Positions 35,383 to 46,149 of a stretch of 64,000 bases of DNA are shown piece after piece. Positions within the stretch are counted from its first letter, which is position 1. Each line of letters opens with the position of its first letter. The DNA lies in contig CP063166.1 of assembly GCA_016806145.1 (NCBI GenBank), positions 6,602,456-6,666,455 on the forward strand. Direction: 5' to 3'. A program made the translations under genes and the position numbers. The notes beneath the pieces were generated by a model. It did not search any database and had not been told where the DNA came from. It saw only the letters and a program-made list of their open reading frames with translations. Origin of the DNA: Variovorax paradoxus. GTDB lineage: Bacteria; Pseudomonadota; Gammaproteobacteria; Burkholderiales; Burkholderiaceae_C.

Positions 35383-36501
35383 ATGACAGCACCCCCGCCC
35401 CCGGCCTCCACGGCCCCAGCCCTCCATGGGGCCATTTCCTGGACTGATCCTCAACGCGCCGAAGCGTTCCGGGGTTGGCTTGCCGGCATCGCGGCTTCGC
35501 ACGGCCTGCGGCCCGACACCGTGCGGCTCGCCTCCGCCGACGCGAGCTTCCGCCGCTACTTCCGCGTCGACAGCAGCGGCCCCGAGGGCACGCGCATCGT
35601 GATGGACGCGCCGCCCGACAAGGAGAACAGCGCCCCCTTCGTCCAGGTGGCGCAGCTCATGGCCGAGGCCGGCGTGCATGCGCCGCGCGTGCTCGAATGG
35701 GACCAGGCCCACGGCTTCCTGCTGCTCGACGACCTGGGCCGCCAGACCATGCTCGAGGTGCTCGACCCCGAGCGCCCCGACACCAGCCGCCCGCTCTACG
35801 ACCAGGCGATCGACGCGCTGATCCGCTGGCAGCTCGCGTCGAAGCCCGGCGTGCTGCCGCCCTACGACCGCGCGCTGCTCGAGCGCGAGCTGTCGCTGTT
35901 TCCCGAGTGGTACCTGGGCCGCCACCGCGGCATCGCCATCGAGGGCAAGCTGAAGGAACGGCTGGAGCGCAGCTTCAAGCTGATCGTCGACAGCAACCTC
36001 GCCGCGGCCAGCGTCTACGTGCACCGCGACTTCATGCCGCGCAACCTCATGGTGGCGCCGGGCGACACCCTCGCCGAGCGCGCGAAGGCGCCGCTGGGCG
36101 TGCTCGATTTCCAGGACGCCGTCTACGGCCCGATCACCTACGACATCGCCTGCCTGATGCGCGATGCCTTCCTGAGCTGGGACGAGGAGTTCGTGCTCGA
36201 CATCACCGTGCGCTACTGGCAGAAGGCCCGCAAGGCCGGCCTGCCAGTCGACGAGGACTTCGGCGCCTTCTACCGCGCGGTCGAGTGGATGGGCCTGCAG
36301 CGGCACCTCAAGGTGGCCGGCATCTTCGCGCGCATCACGCTGCGCGACGGCAAGCCGCGCTACCTCGCCGACGCCCCGCGCTTCATCGCCTACATCCGCG
36401 CCACCGCCAGCCGCTACAGCGAACTCACGCCGCTGCTGCGCGTGATCGACGAGGTCGAGGGCACGACCGCGACCACCGGCTTCGCCTACGGCCGGGTCTG
36501 A
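35383..36501 (+). CDS. amgK: N-acetylmuramate/N-acetylglucosamine kinase AmgK
   Basis: Phosphorylates MurNAc (and GlcNAc) at the anomeric carbon, the first step of the MurNAc salvage route completed by MurU. The 372-residue protein has the aminoglycoside-phosphotransferase fold: SFRRYFRV at the N-lobe, VHRDFMPRNLM with the catalytic aspartate and Mg-binding asparagine near residue 215, and LDFQDAVYGPI with the second Mg ligand. The position divergent from lptD is the conserved AmgK context. It starts at ATG 35383, preceded by a TAGAAT box. The pathway gives intrinsic fosfomycin tolerance in Pseudomonas, because MurA is bypassed. Confidence 0.9.
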   Translation: MTAPPPPASTAPALHGAISWTDPQRAEAFRGWLAGIAASHGLRPDTVRLASADASFRRYFRVDSSGPEGTRIVMDAPPDKENSAPFVQVAQLMAEAGVHAPRVLEWDQAHGFLLLDDLGRQTMLEVLDPERPDTSRPLYDQAIDALIRWQLASKPGVLPPYDRALLERELSLFPEWYLGRHRGIAIEGKLKERLERSFKLIVDSNLAAASVYVHRDFMPRNLMVAPGDTLAERAKAPLGVLDFQDAVYGPITYDIACLMRDAFLSWDEEFVLDITVRYWQKARKAGLPVDEDFGAFYRAVEWMGLQRHLKVAGIFARITLRDGKPRYLADAPRFIAYIRATASRYSELTPLLRVIDEVEGTTATTGFAYGRV

Positions 36502-36588
36502 CCGCTGAAGAAGCGCTGAACGAAACCTGAAGGAAGGGACGCTGTATCGCCCATGCAACGTGGGAATGCAGCTCCGAATCTCATAGCA

Positions 36589-37323
36589 ATGCCGCGTTTT
36601 CACTGCTCCGTTCCGCTGCAGGCCGGCGCCACGCTGGCGCTGCCGCCCGGCGCCGCGCGCCACGTGCAGGTGCTGCGGCTGCAGCCCGGCGATGCCATCG
36701 TGCTGTTCGACGGCAGCGGCGGCGAGTACGCGGCCACGGTCGAGCGCATGGGCCGCAGCGAGGTCAGCGTGGTCGTCGGTGCGCACACGGCGCGCGAGAG
36801 CGAGGCGGCGCGCGCCGTGCACCTGGCGGTCGGCATGCCGGCCAACGAGCGCATGGACTGGCTGGTCGAGAAGGCCACCGAGCTCGGCGTGGCGAGCATC
36901 CAGCCGCTGGTCACCGCGCACGGCGTGCTGCGGCTGGCCGGCGAGCGCGCCGAGAAGAAGCGCGCGCACTGGGAGGCCATCGCGATCGCGGCCTGCGAGC
37001 AGTGCGGGCGCAACCGGGTGCCGGCGATCCATCCGGTGCGGCCGTTTGCCGGCTGGCTCGATGCGGCGCCGGACGACGGCGCGCACGGCCCGGCGCTGCG
37101 CCTCGTGCTGAGCCTGGCCGAGGGCACGCGCGCGCTCGGCGATGCGCTCGCGCAGGCCGGTGGCGACCCGGCCGCGGTGCGGGTGCTCAGCGGCCCCGAA
37201 GGCGGCCTGAGCGGCACCGAGGAAGCCGACGCCATCGCGCGCGGCTTCGCACCGGTAACGCTGGGTCCGCGCGTGCTGCGCGCCGAGACCGCCGCGCTCG
37301 CGGCGCTGGTGCGGCTCGCCTGA
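36589..37323 (+). CDS. rsmE: 16S rRNA (uracil1498-N3)-methyltransferase
   Basis: Methylates U1498 of 16S rRNA. The 244-residue protein starts MPRFHCSVPL, then an N-terminal PUA-like domain with RHVQVLRLQPGD and a C-terminal SPOUT knot with EKATELGVASIQPL, AACEQCGRN, VLSGPEGGLS and LGPRVLRAETA. ATG 36589 is preferred over 36553 because family members begin at PRF. It lies 87 bases after amgK and may be cotranscribed. Confidence 0.94.
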   Translation: MPRFHCSVPLQAGATLALPPGAARHVQVLRLQPGDAIVLFDGSGGEYAATVERMGRSEVSVVVGAHTARESEAARAVHLAVGMPANERMDWLVEKATELGVASIQPLVTAHGVLRLAGERAEKKRAHWEAIAIAACEQCGRNRVPAIHPVRPFAGWLDAAPDDGAHGPALRLVLSLAEGTRALGDALAQAGGDPAAVRVLSGPEGGLSGTEEADAIARGFAPVTLGPRVLRAETAALAALVRLA

Positions 37324-37457
37324 CAAGGTGAGCCGGCGGCCCCCTCGGCCGCTCCTCCGGAATCCTCGTGGGTGTTTTCCGCGACGCGCGAGCACGGGCC
37401 TTTCGGAACAATGGGGCTCCACGTTCCATTGCATCGTTTCCAAAGGATCTCCCGCCC

Positions 37458-38825
37458 ATGCATCGACCGCTTCGCGCGCCCCGGCTCGCCCCGCTGACCT
37501 TCGCCGTCGCACTGGCCGCTTTCGGCACCGTCCAGCTCGCCAGGGCGCAGAGCGCGCCGGTGGCGCCCACGCCGGCGCAGGTGAGCCCCGAGGTCGACCG
37601 GGCCTACACGCAGCTGATGGCCGCGCCCGCGATCCAGAAGCTGCTCGAGGCGGTGAAGGCGGACCACGAGCGCGCGGTGGAGGAGCTGAAGACGCTGACC
37701 GAGATCGAGGCGCCGCCGTTCAAGGAACAGAAGCGCGCCGAGGCCTTCCTCGCGCGCATGAAGGCCCTCGGCCTGACGGATGCGCGCATCGACGCCGAAG
37801 GCAACGTGGTCGGCCTGCGCAAGGGCACGGGCCATGGCCCGAAGCTGCTGGTCTCGGCCCACCTCGACACCGTGTTCCCCGCCGGCACGGACGTGAAGGT
37901 GAAGGAACGCGATGGCAGGCTCCATGCGCCCGGCATCGCCGACGACACGCGCGGCCTGTCGGTGCTGCTGTCGTGGCTCAAGGTGCTCAACGAGAACAAG
38001 GTGCAGACGCAGGGCGACCTGCTGTTCGTCGCCAACGTCGGCGAGGAGGAACTGGGCAACCTGCGCGGCATGAAGGCGATCTTCCGCGACCACCTCGACA
38101 TCGACGGCATGGTCGGCCTCGAGCCCTCGCCCGACGGCCACGTGCTGGTGCTGGGCACCGCGAGCCATCGCTACGAGGTGAGCTTCAAGGGCCCGGGCGG
38201 CCACAGCTTCGGCGCCTTCGGCCAGGTGCCGAGCGCGATCCACGGCATGGGCCGCGCGATCGCCAAGATCGCCGAGGTGCGCACGCCGAGCTTCCCCAAG
38301 ACCACCTTCACGGTCGGCACGGTCGGCGGCGGCACCTCGGTCAACACCATCGCGCCCGACGCGCGCATGGCGATCGACATCCGCTCGGACGACATGGCCT
38401 CGCTGCTCGAGGCCGAGAAGAAGATCCTGGCCACGCTCGACGAGGCGGTGGCCGAGGAGAACAGGCGCTGGAACGTGAACACGCTGAGCGTGAGCACCAA
38501 GCTGATCGGCGACCGTCCCGGTGGCCGCACGCCGACCGACTCGGTGATCGTGGAGGCCGCGGTGCGCGCGAACAGCGCCTTCGGCCACAAGACACTGCTG
38601 CGCGGCGGCAGTACCGACGCCAACGTGCCGATCTCGCTGGGCATCCCCGCGATCATCATCGGCGGCGGCGGCAAGTCGGGCGGATCGCATTCGACCCATG
38701 AATGGATCGACGTGACAGACGGATGGAAAGGCGCGCAGAATTCGCTGGTCACCGTGCTGGGCCTGGTCGGCGTTCCGGGCGTGAGCCCGGCCCTGCTGCC
38801 CAAACGCGCGGCACGTACCAAGTAA
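37458..38825 (+). CDS. Exported M20 family metallopeptidase
   Basis: A 455-residue periplasmic dizinc peptidase. A signal peptide (about residues 1-31, ending LARAQ) is followed by a catalytic domain with SAHLDTVFPAG (metal-binding His, catalytic Asp), GIADDTRGLSVLL (bridging Asp), NVGEEELGN (general-base Glu) and a late GGGGKSGGSHSTHEWI segment with a metal-binding His. A dimerisation lid lies in between. The substrate is unknown; peptidase T-like tripeptides or acyl amino acids are possible. AAGGA lies upstream of ATG 37458. The frame opens further upstream without support. Confidence 0.87.
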   Translation: MHRPLRAPRLAPLTFAVALAAFGTVQLARAQSAPVAPTPAQVSPEVDRAYTQLMAAPAIQKLLEAVKADHERAVEELKTLTEIEAPPFKEQKRAEAFLARMKALGLTDARIDAEGNVVGLRKGTGHGPKLLVSAHLDTVFPAGTDVKVKERDGRLHAPGIADDTRGLSVLLSWLKVLNENKVQTQGDLLFVANVGEEELGNLRGMKAIFRDHLDIDGMVGLEPSPDGHVLVLGTASHRYEVSFKGPGGHSFGAFGQVPSAIHGMGRAIAKIAEVRTPSFPKTTFTVGTVGGGTSVNTIAPDARMAIDIRSDDMASLLEAEKKILATLDEAVAEENRRWNVNTLSVSTKLIGDRPGGRTPTDSVIVEAAVRANSAFGHKTLLRGGSTDANVPISLGIPAIIIGGGGKSGGSHSTHEWIDVTDGWKGAQNSLVTVLGLVGVPGVSPALLPKRAARTK

Positions 38826-38923
38826 TTTGTCACGTAGTAAGCCGAAAGTCAGCAAGCAAGATTTCGGCAACATTCCACCGCCAGGGAAAATCCCGCGGTT
38901 CTGTCACACACCAAGGAAAAGCC

Positions 38924-39382
38924 ATGGGATTGCTCGACTCCGTACTCGGTCAGGTGCTCGGAGGCGCCGCGCAACAGCAGCCCCAGGGCGGGGCACTCGG
39001 CGGCCTGGGCGATCTGGGAGGCCTCGCCGGCGCGCTGGGCGGCCTGCTCGCCAACAACGGAAGCACGGGCGGCCTTGGCGGCCTCGTGTCGAAGTTCGAG
39101 CAGGCGGGCCTTGGCGACGTCATCGGCTCGTGGGTCGGCAAGGGGGAGAACCTGCCGGTCTCGGGCGGCCAGCTCCAGGATGCGCTGGGCGGCGACACCA
39201 TCGCCAGCATCGCGTCGAAGCTCGGCATCAATGCGCAGACCCTGCTGCCGATGCTCGCCACCATGCTGCCGGCCCTGATCGATCAACTCACGCCGCACGG
39301 CAAGGTGCCCGAGCAGGGGCTCGGCAACCACGAAGATCTGCTGGGTTCGCTCAGCGGCCTGCTGCAAGGCCGGCAGTCCTGA
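38924..39382 (+). CDS. yidB: YidB family protein (DUF937)
   Basis: A 152-residue cytoplasmic protein. A Gly/Leu/Gln-rich N-terminal half (low complexity with GGLGDLGGLAGALGGLL) is followed by a conserved helical region with SKLGINAQTLLPMLATMLPALIDQLTP. The family is widespread and uncharacterised. AAGGAAAA precedes ATG 38924, and a strong terminator follows 27 bases after the stop, so it is a single-gene unit. Confidence 0.88.
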   Translation: MGLLDSVLGQVLGGAAQQQPQGGALGGLGDLGGLAGALGGLLANNGSTGGLGGLVSKFEQAGLGDVIGSWVGKGENLPVSGGQLQDALGGDTIASIASKLGINAQTLLPMLATMLPALIDQLTPHGKVPEQGLGNHEDLLGSLSGLLQGRQS

Positions 39383-39408
39383 ATTGCAAGAAGCGGATCA
39401 AGGATTCG

Positions 39409-39432
39409 GCGCCCGCGAGGGCGCTTTTTTTT
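39409..39432 (+). terminator. Intrinsic terminator after yidB
   Basis: GCGCCC - GCGA - GGGCGC stem with a tetraloop followed by eight Ts. Textbook Rho-independent terminator. Confidence 0.95.
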
Positions 39433-39514
39433 GGCCCGCTGGCGCAGTCCGGGCCGTTCGCGTAGAACCGCGGGCTCGCCCATCGTCCGCAACCCCCGTG
39501 CCGCTTCCTCCCCC

Positions 39515-40684
39515 ATGAATCGCAACCTCTGGCTGCTCGCCATCTGCCAGGGCCTGTTCCTGACCAACAACGTCACCTTCATCGCGATCAACGGCCTGGT
39601 CGGCCTCGCGATCGCGCCGCGCGGCTGGATGGCGACGCTGCCCGTGATGGGCTATGTGGTCGGCAGCGCGCTCGCCACCGGGCTGGTGGTGCGCAGCCAG
39701 CGCCGCTTCGGCCGGCGCGGCGCGTTCCAGATCGGCCTGGCGGTGGCGCTGGGCTCGGCGCTGCTGTGCGCCTATGCGGCGTTCTCGAAGAACTTCTGGC
39801 TGCTGTGCTTCGCGACCGTGGTCGCGGGCTACTACAACGCCAACGCGGGGCTCTACCGCTTCGCGGCGGCCGAGCTCGCCGCGCCCGACTGGCGCGAGAA
39901 GGCGGTCTCGCTGGTGATGGCCGGCGGGCTGATCGGCGCGGTGGCAGGCCCGAACCTCGCGGCCGCCACGCGCCAGATGTTCGCAGTGCCCTTCGCGGGC
40001 GCCTACCTCGCGCTCGCACTGGTGGCGCTGCTGTCGATGGCGCTCATGCGCTTCATCGAGTTCCCCGCGCCGCCCGCGCGCGCGCAGGGCGGCGGACGGC
40101 CACTGGCCGAGATCGCGCGGCAGCCGGTGTTCATCGTGGCCGCCGCCGCGGGCGCGCTCGGCTACGGCGTGATGAACCTGCTGATGGCCGCGACGCCGAT
40201 CGCGATGCAGATCTGCAGCCTGCCGTTCGAGGACGCCGCGCTGGTGCTCGAATGGCATGTGATCGGCATGTTCGCGCCGGGCTTCTTCACCGGTCACCTG
40301 ATCCGCCGCTTCGGCGCGCTGCCGGTGATGGGCGCGGGGCTGGTGCTGAACCTGGCCTGCATCGCGGTCGCGCTGTCGGGCGTGGAGCTGCGGCACTTCA
40401 CGATCGCGCTGTGCCTGCTCGGCGTGGGCTGGAATTTCCTCTTCACCGGCAGCACCACGCTGTCGCTGACCGCCTACACGGCCGAGGAGCGCGACCGGGC
40501 CCAGGGCGCGCTCAACTTCTGCGTGTTCGCGACGCTGGCGCTGACCTCCTTCGCCTCGGGCGTGCTGGTGACGACCCAGGGCTGGCAGCTGCTGAACCTC
40601 GGCTCGCTGGTGCCGGTGGCGCTGACCGGCGCCGCGCTGCTGTGGCTCGCGCACACGCGCCGCCGAGCGCGCACCGCGGCCTGA
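39515..40684 (+). CDS. Major facilitator superfamily transporter
   Basis: A 389-residue inner membrane protein with about 12 predicted helices. The loop between helices 2 and 3 carries VRSQRRFGRRGAFQ, the MFS signature-like basic segment, and GHLIRRFGALPVMG is the equivalent in the second half. The substrate is not evident; the sequence resembles uncharacterised drug/sugar-type MFS proteins. ATG 39515 was chosen because the hydrophobic N-terminus begins there. The gene stands alone. Confidence 0.88.
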   Translation: MNRNLWLLAICQGLFLTNNVTFIAINGLVGLAIAPRGWMATLPVMGYVVGSALATGLVVRSQRRFGRRGAFQIGLAVALGSALLCAYAAFSKNFWLLCFATVVAGYYNANAGLYRFAAAELAAPDWREKAVSLVMAGGLIGAVAGPNLAAATRQMFAVPFAGAYLALALVALLSMALMRFIEFPAPPARAQGGGRPLAEIARQPVFIVAAAAGALGYGVMNLLMAATPIAMQICSLPFEDAALVLEWHVIGMFAPGFFTGHLIRRFGALPVMGAGLVLNLACIAVALSGVELRHFTIALCLLGVGWNFLFTGSTTLSLTAYTAEERDRAQGALNFCVFATLALTSFASGVLVTTQGWQLLNLGSLVPVALTGAALLWLAHTRRRARTAA

Positions 40685-40738
40685 ATCGGTCACGGCCATC
40701 CCCGACAATCCCGCCCGCATCAACCACGGGGAGAGGCG

Positions 40739-43672
40739 ATGGCGGCTGGCCGCAAGGGGAAGCAGGACGATCCGGGCGCGCTGCCCGATGGCACGGTCCG
40801 CTGGACGGCGGCGATGCGCGGCGCGCTCGCCGAATTCCGCAACACGCCCTGCCGCCAGTGCGGCGCCACGCTGTCCGAAACCCAGCCGCTGCACGAGCTG
40901 CTCGACCACATCGGTCGCCACCCGCAGCCCGCCTGGCAGCAGCGGCCGCAGAGGCTGCGCGTGCTCGAGCTGCATGGCGCCGAGGCGCTGCCGCTGTTCC
41001 TCGAGCCCGCGCCGCGCAAAGAGGCGCTGGCCGACCTGCTCGCGATCCATCACGTCGACGCGGTGCGCTTCCTCGCGGGCCAGGTCCGGCATCCCGAATG
41101 CAAGACGGCGCTCGCGAAGCAGGCCGAGCGCTGGCCGCTGCTGGTGCTGGGCGAACTGCTGGCCGCCAACCCGTCGCGCCACCAGGCCGGCGCGGCGCTG
41201 GTGCTCGAGCTGCTGGCCGCGCATCCCGAATGGCAGGCACCGCTCGAAGCCACCTGCGACGAGCCCCGGCGCAAGGCGCTCGCGCGGCTGCAGGCCGACG
41301 ACGGCGGCGGACTGGCCGATGCCGAACCCGCGCAGTGGCCGGCCTTCCTGCGCGCACCGCCCTGGAAGGACAGGCAGGCGCTGCCCGCGATCCCGGTGCT
41401 GGCGCTCGATGCCGTCGAACAGACCGCTCGGCTGCACTGGCAGCACGCGGTGCCGCGGCGCTATCCCCCGGTCAGCAGCGAGCCCGCGCAGTGGCTGGCC
41501 GATGAAGTGCGCGAGGCACAGCAGCGCGGCGAACGCCAGCTGACCGAGTACCCGCGTCCGCACCACACGACGCAGCCGCCGCCCGAGGCCCGGGCCTGGG
41601 ACCGCCCGCGCAAGGCGCTGTGGATGCTGGGTCTGAAGGCCGAGCGCATCGAGGACGCGCTCCGCGACCACGGCGCCAGCCTGTCGGCGGACGACTTCGG
41701 CAAGCCGCCCGGCGACTCGTGGAGCTGCGGCGACCAGCTCTGGCAATTGCCCGAGCCGCTGGCGATGGCGGTGTTCGCGCGGCTGCCACCCGCGAGCCAC
41801 TACATGGGCGACGCGAGCTACCTGCGGCCGCTGCTGCACCGCTTCGGCACGGCCGCGTTGCCGGGCCTGCCGCCCTATCTGAAGCAAGGCTCGCGCGCCA
41901 TGTTCGAGCTGGCCGCGGTGATCGAATGGGACCGGCTCGCGCCCTGGATCGCCAAGGGCTTCCACGGCAACCGCTGGGTGCGGCAGGAAGCCTGCGCCTG
42001 GCTCGGCCGCTATCCCGAGGCCGCCGCGCGCGGCTTGGTGCCCGACGCGCTCGGCGCGCCGGGCATCGCACGCGATGCGGCGCAGGCCGCGCTGCGCTGG
42101 CTGCACGAAGCCGGCCATGCCGATGCGGTCCATGCGCAGGCCATGGCTTACGGCCCCGTCGCGGCCGAGGCCGTGTCGCAGCTGCTCGCCATCGCGCCCG
42201 AACATCTGCTGCCCGAGACGCTGCCGACACTGCCGAAGTCACTGCCGCTGCCGACCCTGCCGCGCCTGGTGCTCGCCGAGGACGCCACGCGAGCGCTGCC
42301 GGCGGCGCTGCTGCCCGACGTGCTGATGACGATGGCACTCGGCAAGCCCGAGACGCCGTACCCGGGCCTCGCCGCGCTGCAGGCCGCGGTCGCGCCCGAG
42401 GCGCTGGCACGTTTCGCACGCGCGCTGCTGGCCTGGTGGATCGGCAATGGCCGGCCAAGCAAGGAGCGCTGGATGTTCGCGCTGCAGGGCCGGCTCGGCG
42501 ACGACGAGACCGCGCGCCAGCTCGCGAGCCTGCTGCGCCAGTGGCGCGCGGCGCTCGACCGCGTGCGCGCCTACGACGCGCTCGCGATGCTCGGCGAGAT
42601 CGGCAGCGACGCCGCGCTGATGCACCTGGGCGAGCTCGCGCGCCAGACGCGCTACGCCGACCTCAACGCGCGGGCCTCCGCGCTGCTCGACGAGGTGGCG
42701 GCGCAGCGCGGCCTGAGCCTGGCGCAGCTGGCCGACCGCACGGTGCCCGAGCTCGGGCTCGATGCGCGCGCGGGCCTGGCGCTCGACTTCGGCCCGCGCC
42801 GCTTCACGCTGCAGATGGACGACCGCCTGCAGCCGCTGCTGCGCGACGACGCGGGCAAGCCGCTGAAGGCGCTGCCCAAGCCCAATGCCGCCGACGATGC
42901 GGCGCTGGCTGCCGCCGCGACCGAGCAGCTCAAGGAACTGCGCAAGCTGGCGAAAACCGTCGCGGCCACGCAGCTGCGCCGGCTCGAGGCCGCGATGTGC
43001 GAGCAGCGGCGCTGGACGCACGGCGAGTTCATGGCCTTCCTGGTGCGGCATCCGGTGATGCGCGTGTTCGTCCGGCAGCTGGTGTGGGGGCTGTTCGACG
43101 AGAGCGGTGGACTCGCAGCGAGCTTCCGCGTGAGCGCCGAGGGCGAGCTGGTCGATCCCCACGACGATCCCTTCGCGCTGCCCGACGACGAGGGCGCGCG
43201 CATCGGCATCGCGCACCCGCGCGAGTTCGCGGCGCGCGACCCCGCGCTGGCGACCGCCTGGGCCTCGGTGCTGGCCGACTACGAGATCGTGCAGCCCTTC
43301 GAACAGCTCGCGCGGGCGCACTTCACGCTCGATCCGGCGCTGCGCGCACAACGCGCGCTGCCGCAGTGGACCGGCCGCACGGTGACGAACGCCGGCCTGC
43401 TCGGCCTGGAAGCGCGCGGCTGGCAACGCGAGATTGGCGACGGCGGAATGGTCCATCGCTTCGGCAAGCCGGTGGGCGAAGGCCTGGCGATCTGGCTGCA
43501 GGTCGAGGAGGGCTGGTACGTGCAGGGCGCGGCCGATCCCAAGGCGCAGCAGACGGTGGCGAGCGTGGCGCTCGAGGGCGCCGAAGGCCGCTGCCTTGGC
43601 GACGTGGCGCCGATCGCGTGGAGCGAGGTCGAGCGCGACCTGCAGCGCGCCGTGTGGGCGCCGGCGCCCTGA
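40739..43672 (+). CDS. DUF4132 domain protein (MolR/YehI-like)
   Basis: A 977-residue cytoplasmic protein rich in Ala and Leu. The N-terminal about 700 residues look like HEAT/ARM-type helical repeats. The C-terminal DUF4132 region includes LDFGPRRFTLQMDD, a VFVRQLVWGLF segment and FEQLARAHFTLD. Homologues (E. coli YehI/MolR) have no firm biochemical role and often accompany MoxR ATPase and von Willebrand A genes, which are absent here. The first cysteines (CRQCGATL near residue 38) could bind a metal. It ends 10 bases before the stop of the oppositely oriented hydrolase. Confidence 0.85.
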   Translation: MAAGRKGKQDDPGALPDGTVRWTAAMRGALAEFRNTPCRQCGATLSETQPLHELLDHIGRHPQPAWQQRPQRLRVLELHGAEALPLFLEPAPRKEALADLLAIHHVDAVRFLAGQVRHPECKTALAKQAERWPLLVLGELLAANPSRHQAGAALVLELLAAHPEWQAPLEATCDEPRRKALARLQADDGGGLADAEPAQWPAFLRAPPWKDRQALPAIPVLALDAVEQTARLHWQHAVPRRYPPVSSEPAQWLADEVREAQQRGERQLTEYPRPHHTTQPPPEARAWDRPRKALWMLGLKAERIEDALRDHGASLSADDFGKPPGDSWSCGDQLWQLPEPLAMAVFARLPPASHYMGDASYLRPLLHRFGTAALPGLPPYLKQGSRAMFELAAVIEWDRLAPWIAKGFHGNRWVRQEACAWLGRYPEAAARGLVPDALGAPGIARDAAQAALRWLHEAGHADAVHAQAMAYGPVAAEAVSQLLAIAPEHLLPETLPTLPKSLPLPTLPRLVLAEDATRALPAALLPDVLMTMALGKPETPYPGLAALQAAVAPEALARFARALLAWWIGNGRPSKERWMFALQGRLGDDETARQLASLLRQWRAALDRVRAYDALAMLGEIGSDAALMHLGELARQTRYADLNARASALLDEVAAQRGLSLAQLADRTVPELGLDARAGLALDFGPRRFTLQMDDRLQPLLRDDAGKPLKALPKPNAADDAALAAAATEQLKELRKLAKTVAATQLRRLEAAMCEQRRWTHGEFMAFLVRHPVMRVFVRQLVWGLFDESGGLAASFRVSAEGELVDPHDDPFALPDDEGARIGIAHPREFAARDPALATAWASVLADYEIVQPFEQLARAHFTLDPALRAQRALPQWTGRTVTNAGLLGLEARGWQREIGDGGMVHRFGKPVGEGLAIWLQVEEGWYVQGAADPKAQQTVASVALEGAEGRCLGDVAPIAWSEVERDLQRAVWAPAP

Positions 43673-43682
43673 ACGCCCGCGC

Positions 43683-44529
43683 TCAGGCCGCGGCGGGAAA
43701 GCGCCGCTCCAGCCAGCGCTCGAGCGCGTCGAACACCGGCTGTGCCTCGCGTTCGTTGAAGAGCTCGTGATAGAGCGTCTCGAAGCCATGCGCCTCGACC
43801 TGCCCGCTCACCGACGCGGCCTGCGCGAAGGCCCGGCTCGCGGCCGGCTTCACGAGCCGATCGTCGCCCGCGTACAGCAGCAGCGTGGGCACCGGCCAGC
43901 GCGGCGCCTGGCGCAGCACGGTCTCGCCTTCGTAGGCGAGGAAGCGTGCGAGCCGGCTGCCGATGCGGTCGTGGGTCAGCGGATCGTCGCGGTAGGCCTG
44001 GACCACGGCGCGGTCGTGCGAGAGGAAGTTGTCGTCGAGCCCGTTGCCCACGCGCAGGTTGGGCGCGATGCGCGGCAGCACAGCGAGCAGCAGCTTCTGG
44101 AATCCGCTCAAGCCCGGGTCGAACCCCGGCGACGAAAGCACCAACCCATCGACCGGCCGCACGCCGCGCGCCACCAGGCTCGCCGCGACCAGTCCGCCCA
44201 GGCTGTGACCCAGCAGCACCAGCGGCAGGCCCGGGTTGGCGGCGCGGGCATCGTCGATCACGAGCGCGAGGTCGTCGACCAGCCGCAGTTCGCTCGGCAG
44301 GCCGCCGCGCGCGCCGCTCGAGGCGCCGTGGCCATGGTGGTCGTGGGCCCAGACGGCGAAGCCCCAGCCGTGCAGCCGCTCGGCCAGCGCGTGGTAGCGC
44401 CCGGCATGCTCGCCGAGGCCGTGCACCAGCACGACCACGGCGCGCGCCGGGCCCGGCGCGGGCAGGGCGGCGCAGCACCAGCGTTTCGCCGCCGGGCGCG
44501 GCGAGCGACACGCGCTGCGGCTCGGGCAA
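43683..44529 (-). pseudogene. Alpha/beta hydrolase (monoacylglycerol lipase-like), frameshifted near its 5' end
   Basis: A serine hydrolase of about 280 residues with VVVLVHGLGEHAGRYH (oxyanion region), GHSLGGLVA (nucleophile serine), then LLYAGDDRLVKPAA (Asp) and a late HELFNE (His). Homologues hydrolyse monoacylglycerols or lysophospholipids. The N-terminus (PEPQRVSLAAPGGETLVLRR) is in one frame from a TTG at 44529; the rest is in another frame. A single extra base around 44466-44470, in a C-rich run, would explain this. It may be a real mutation or an assembly error. An internal GTG could still yield a shortened protein. It follows the dipeptidase by 13 bases, as in an operon. Confidence 0.75.
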
Positions 44530-44542
44530 CGCGGCCCGCGGC

Positions 44543-46054
<1,512 letters not shown>

Positions 46055-46149
46055 CGGGGTTCTCCGCGGTGGGGTGGCGAGACAAAAGCCGCATTTTGCG
46101 CCCATGGCCGCGGGCGCGTAGAGTGCGGTCGATCAACCTGGAGGGCGAC

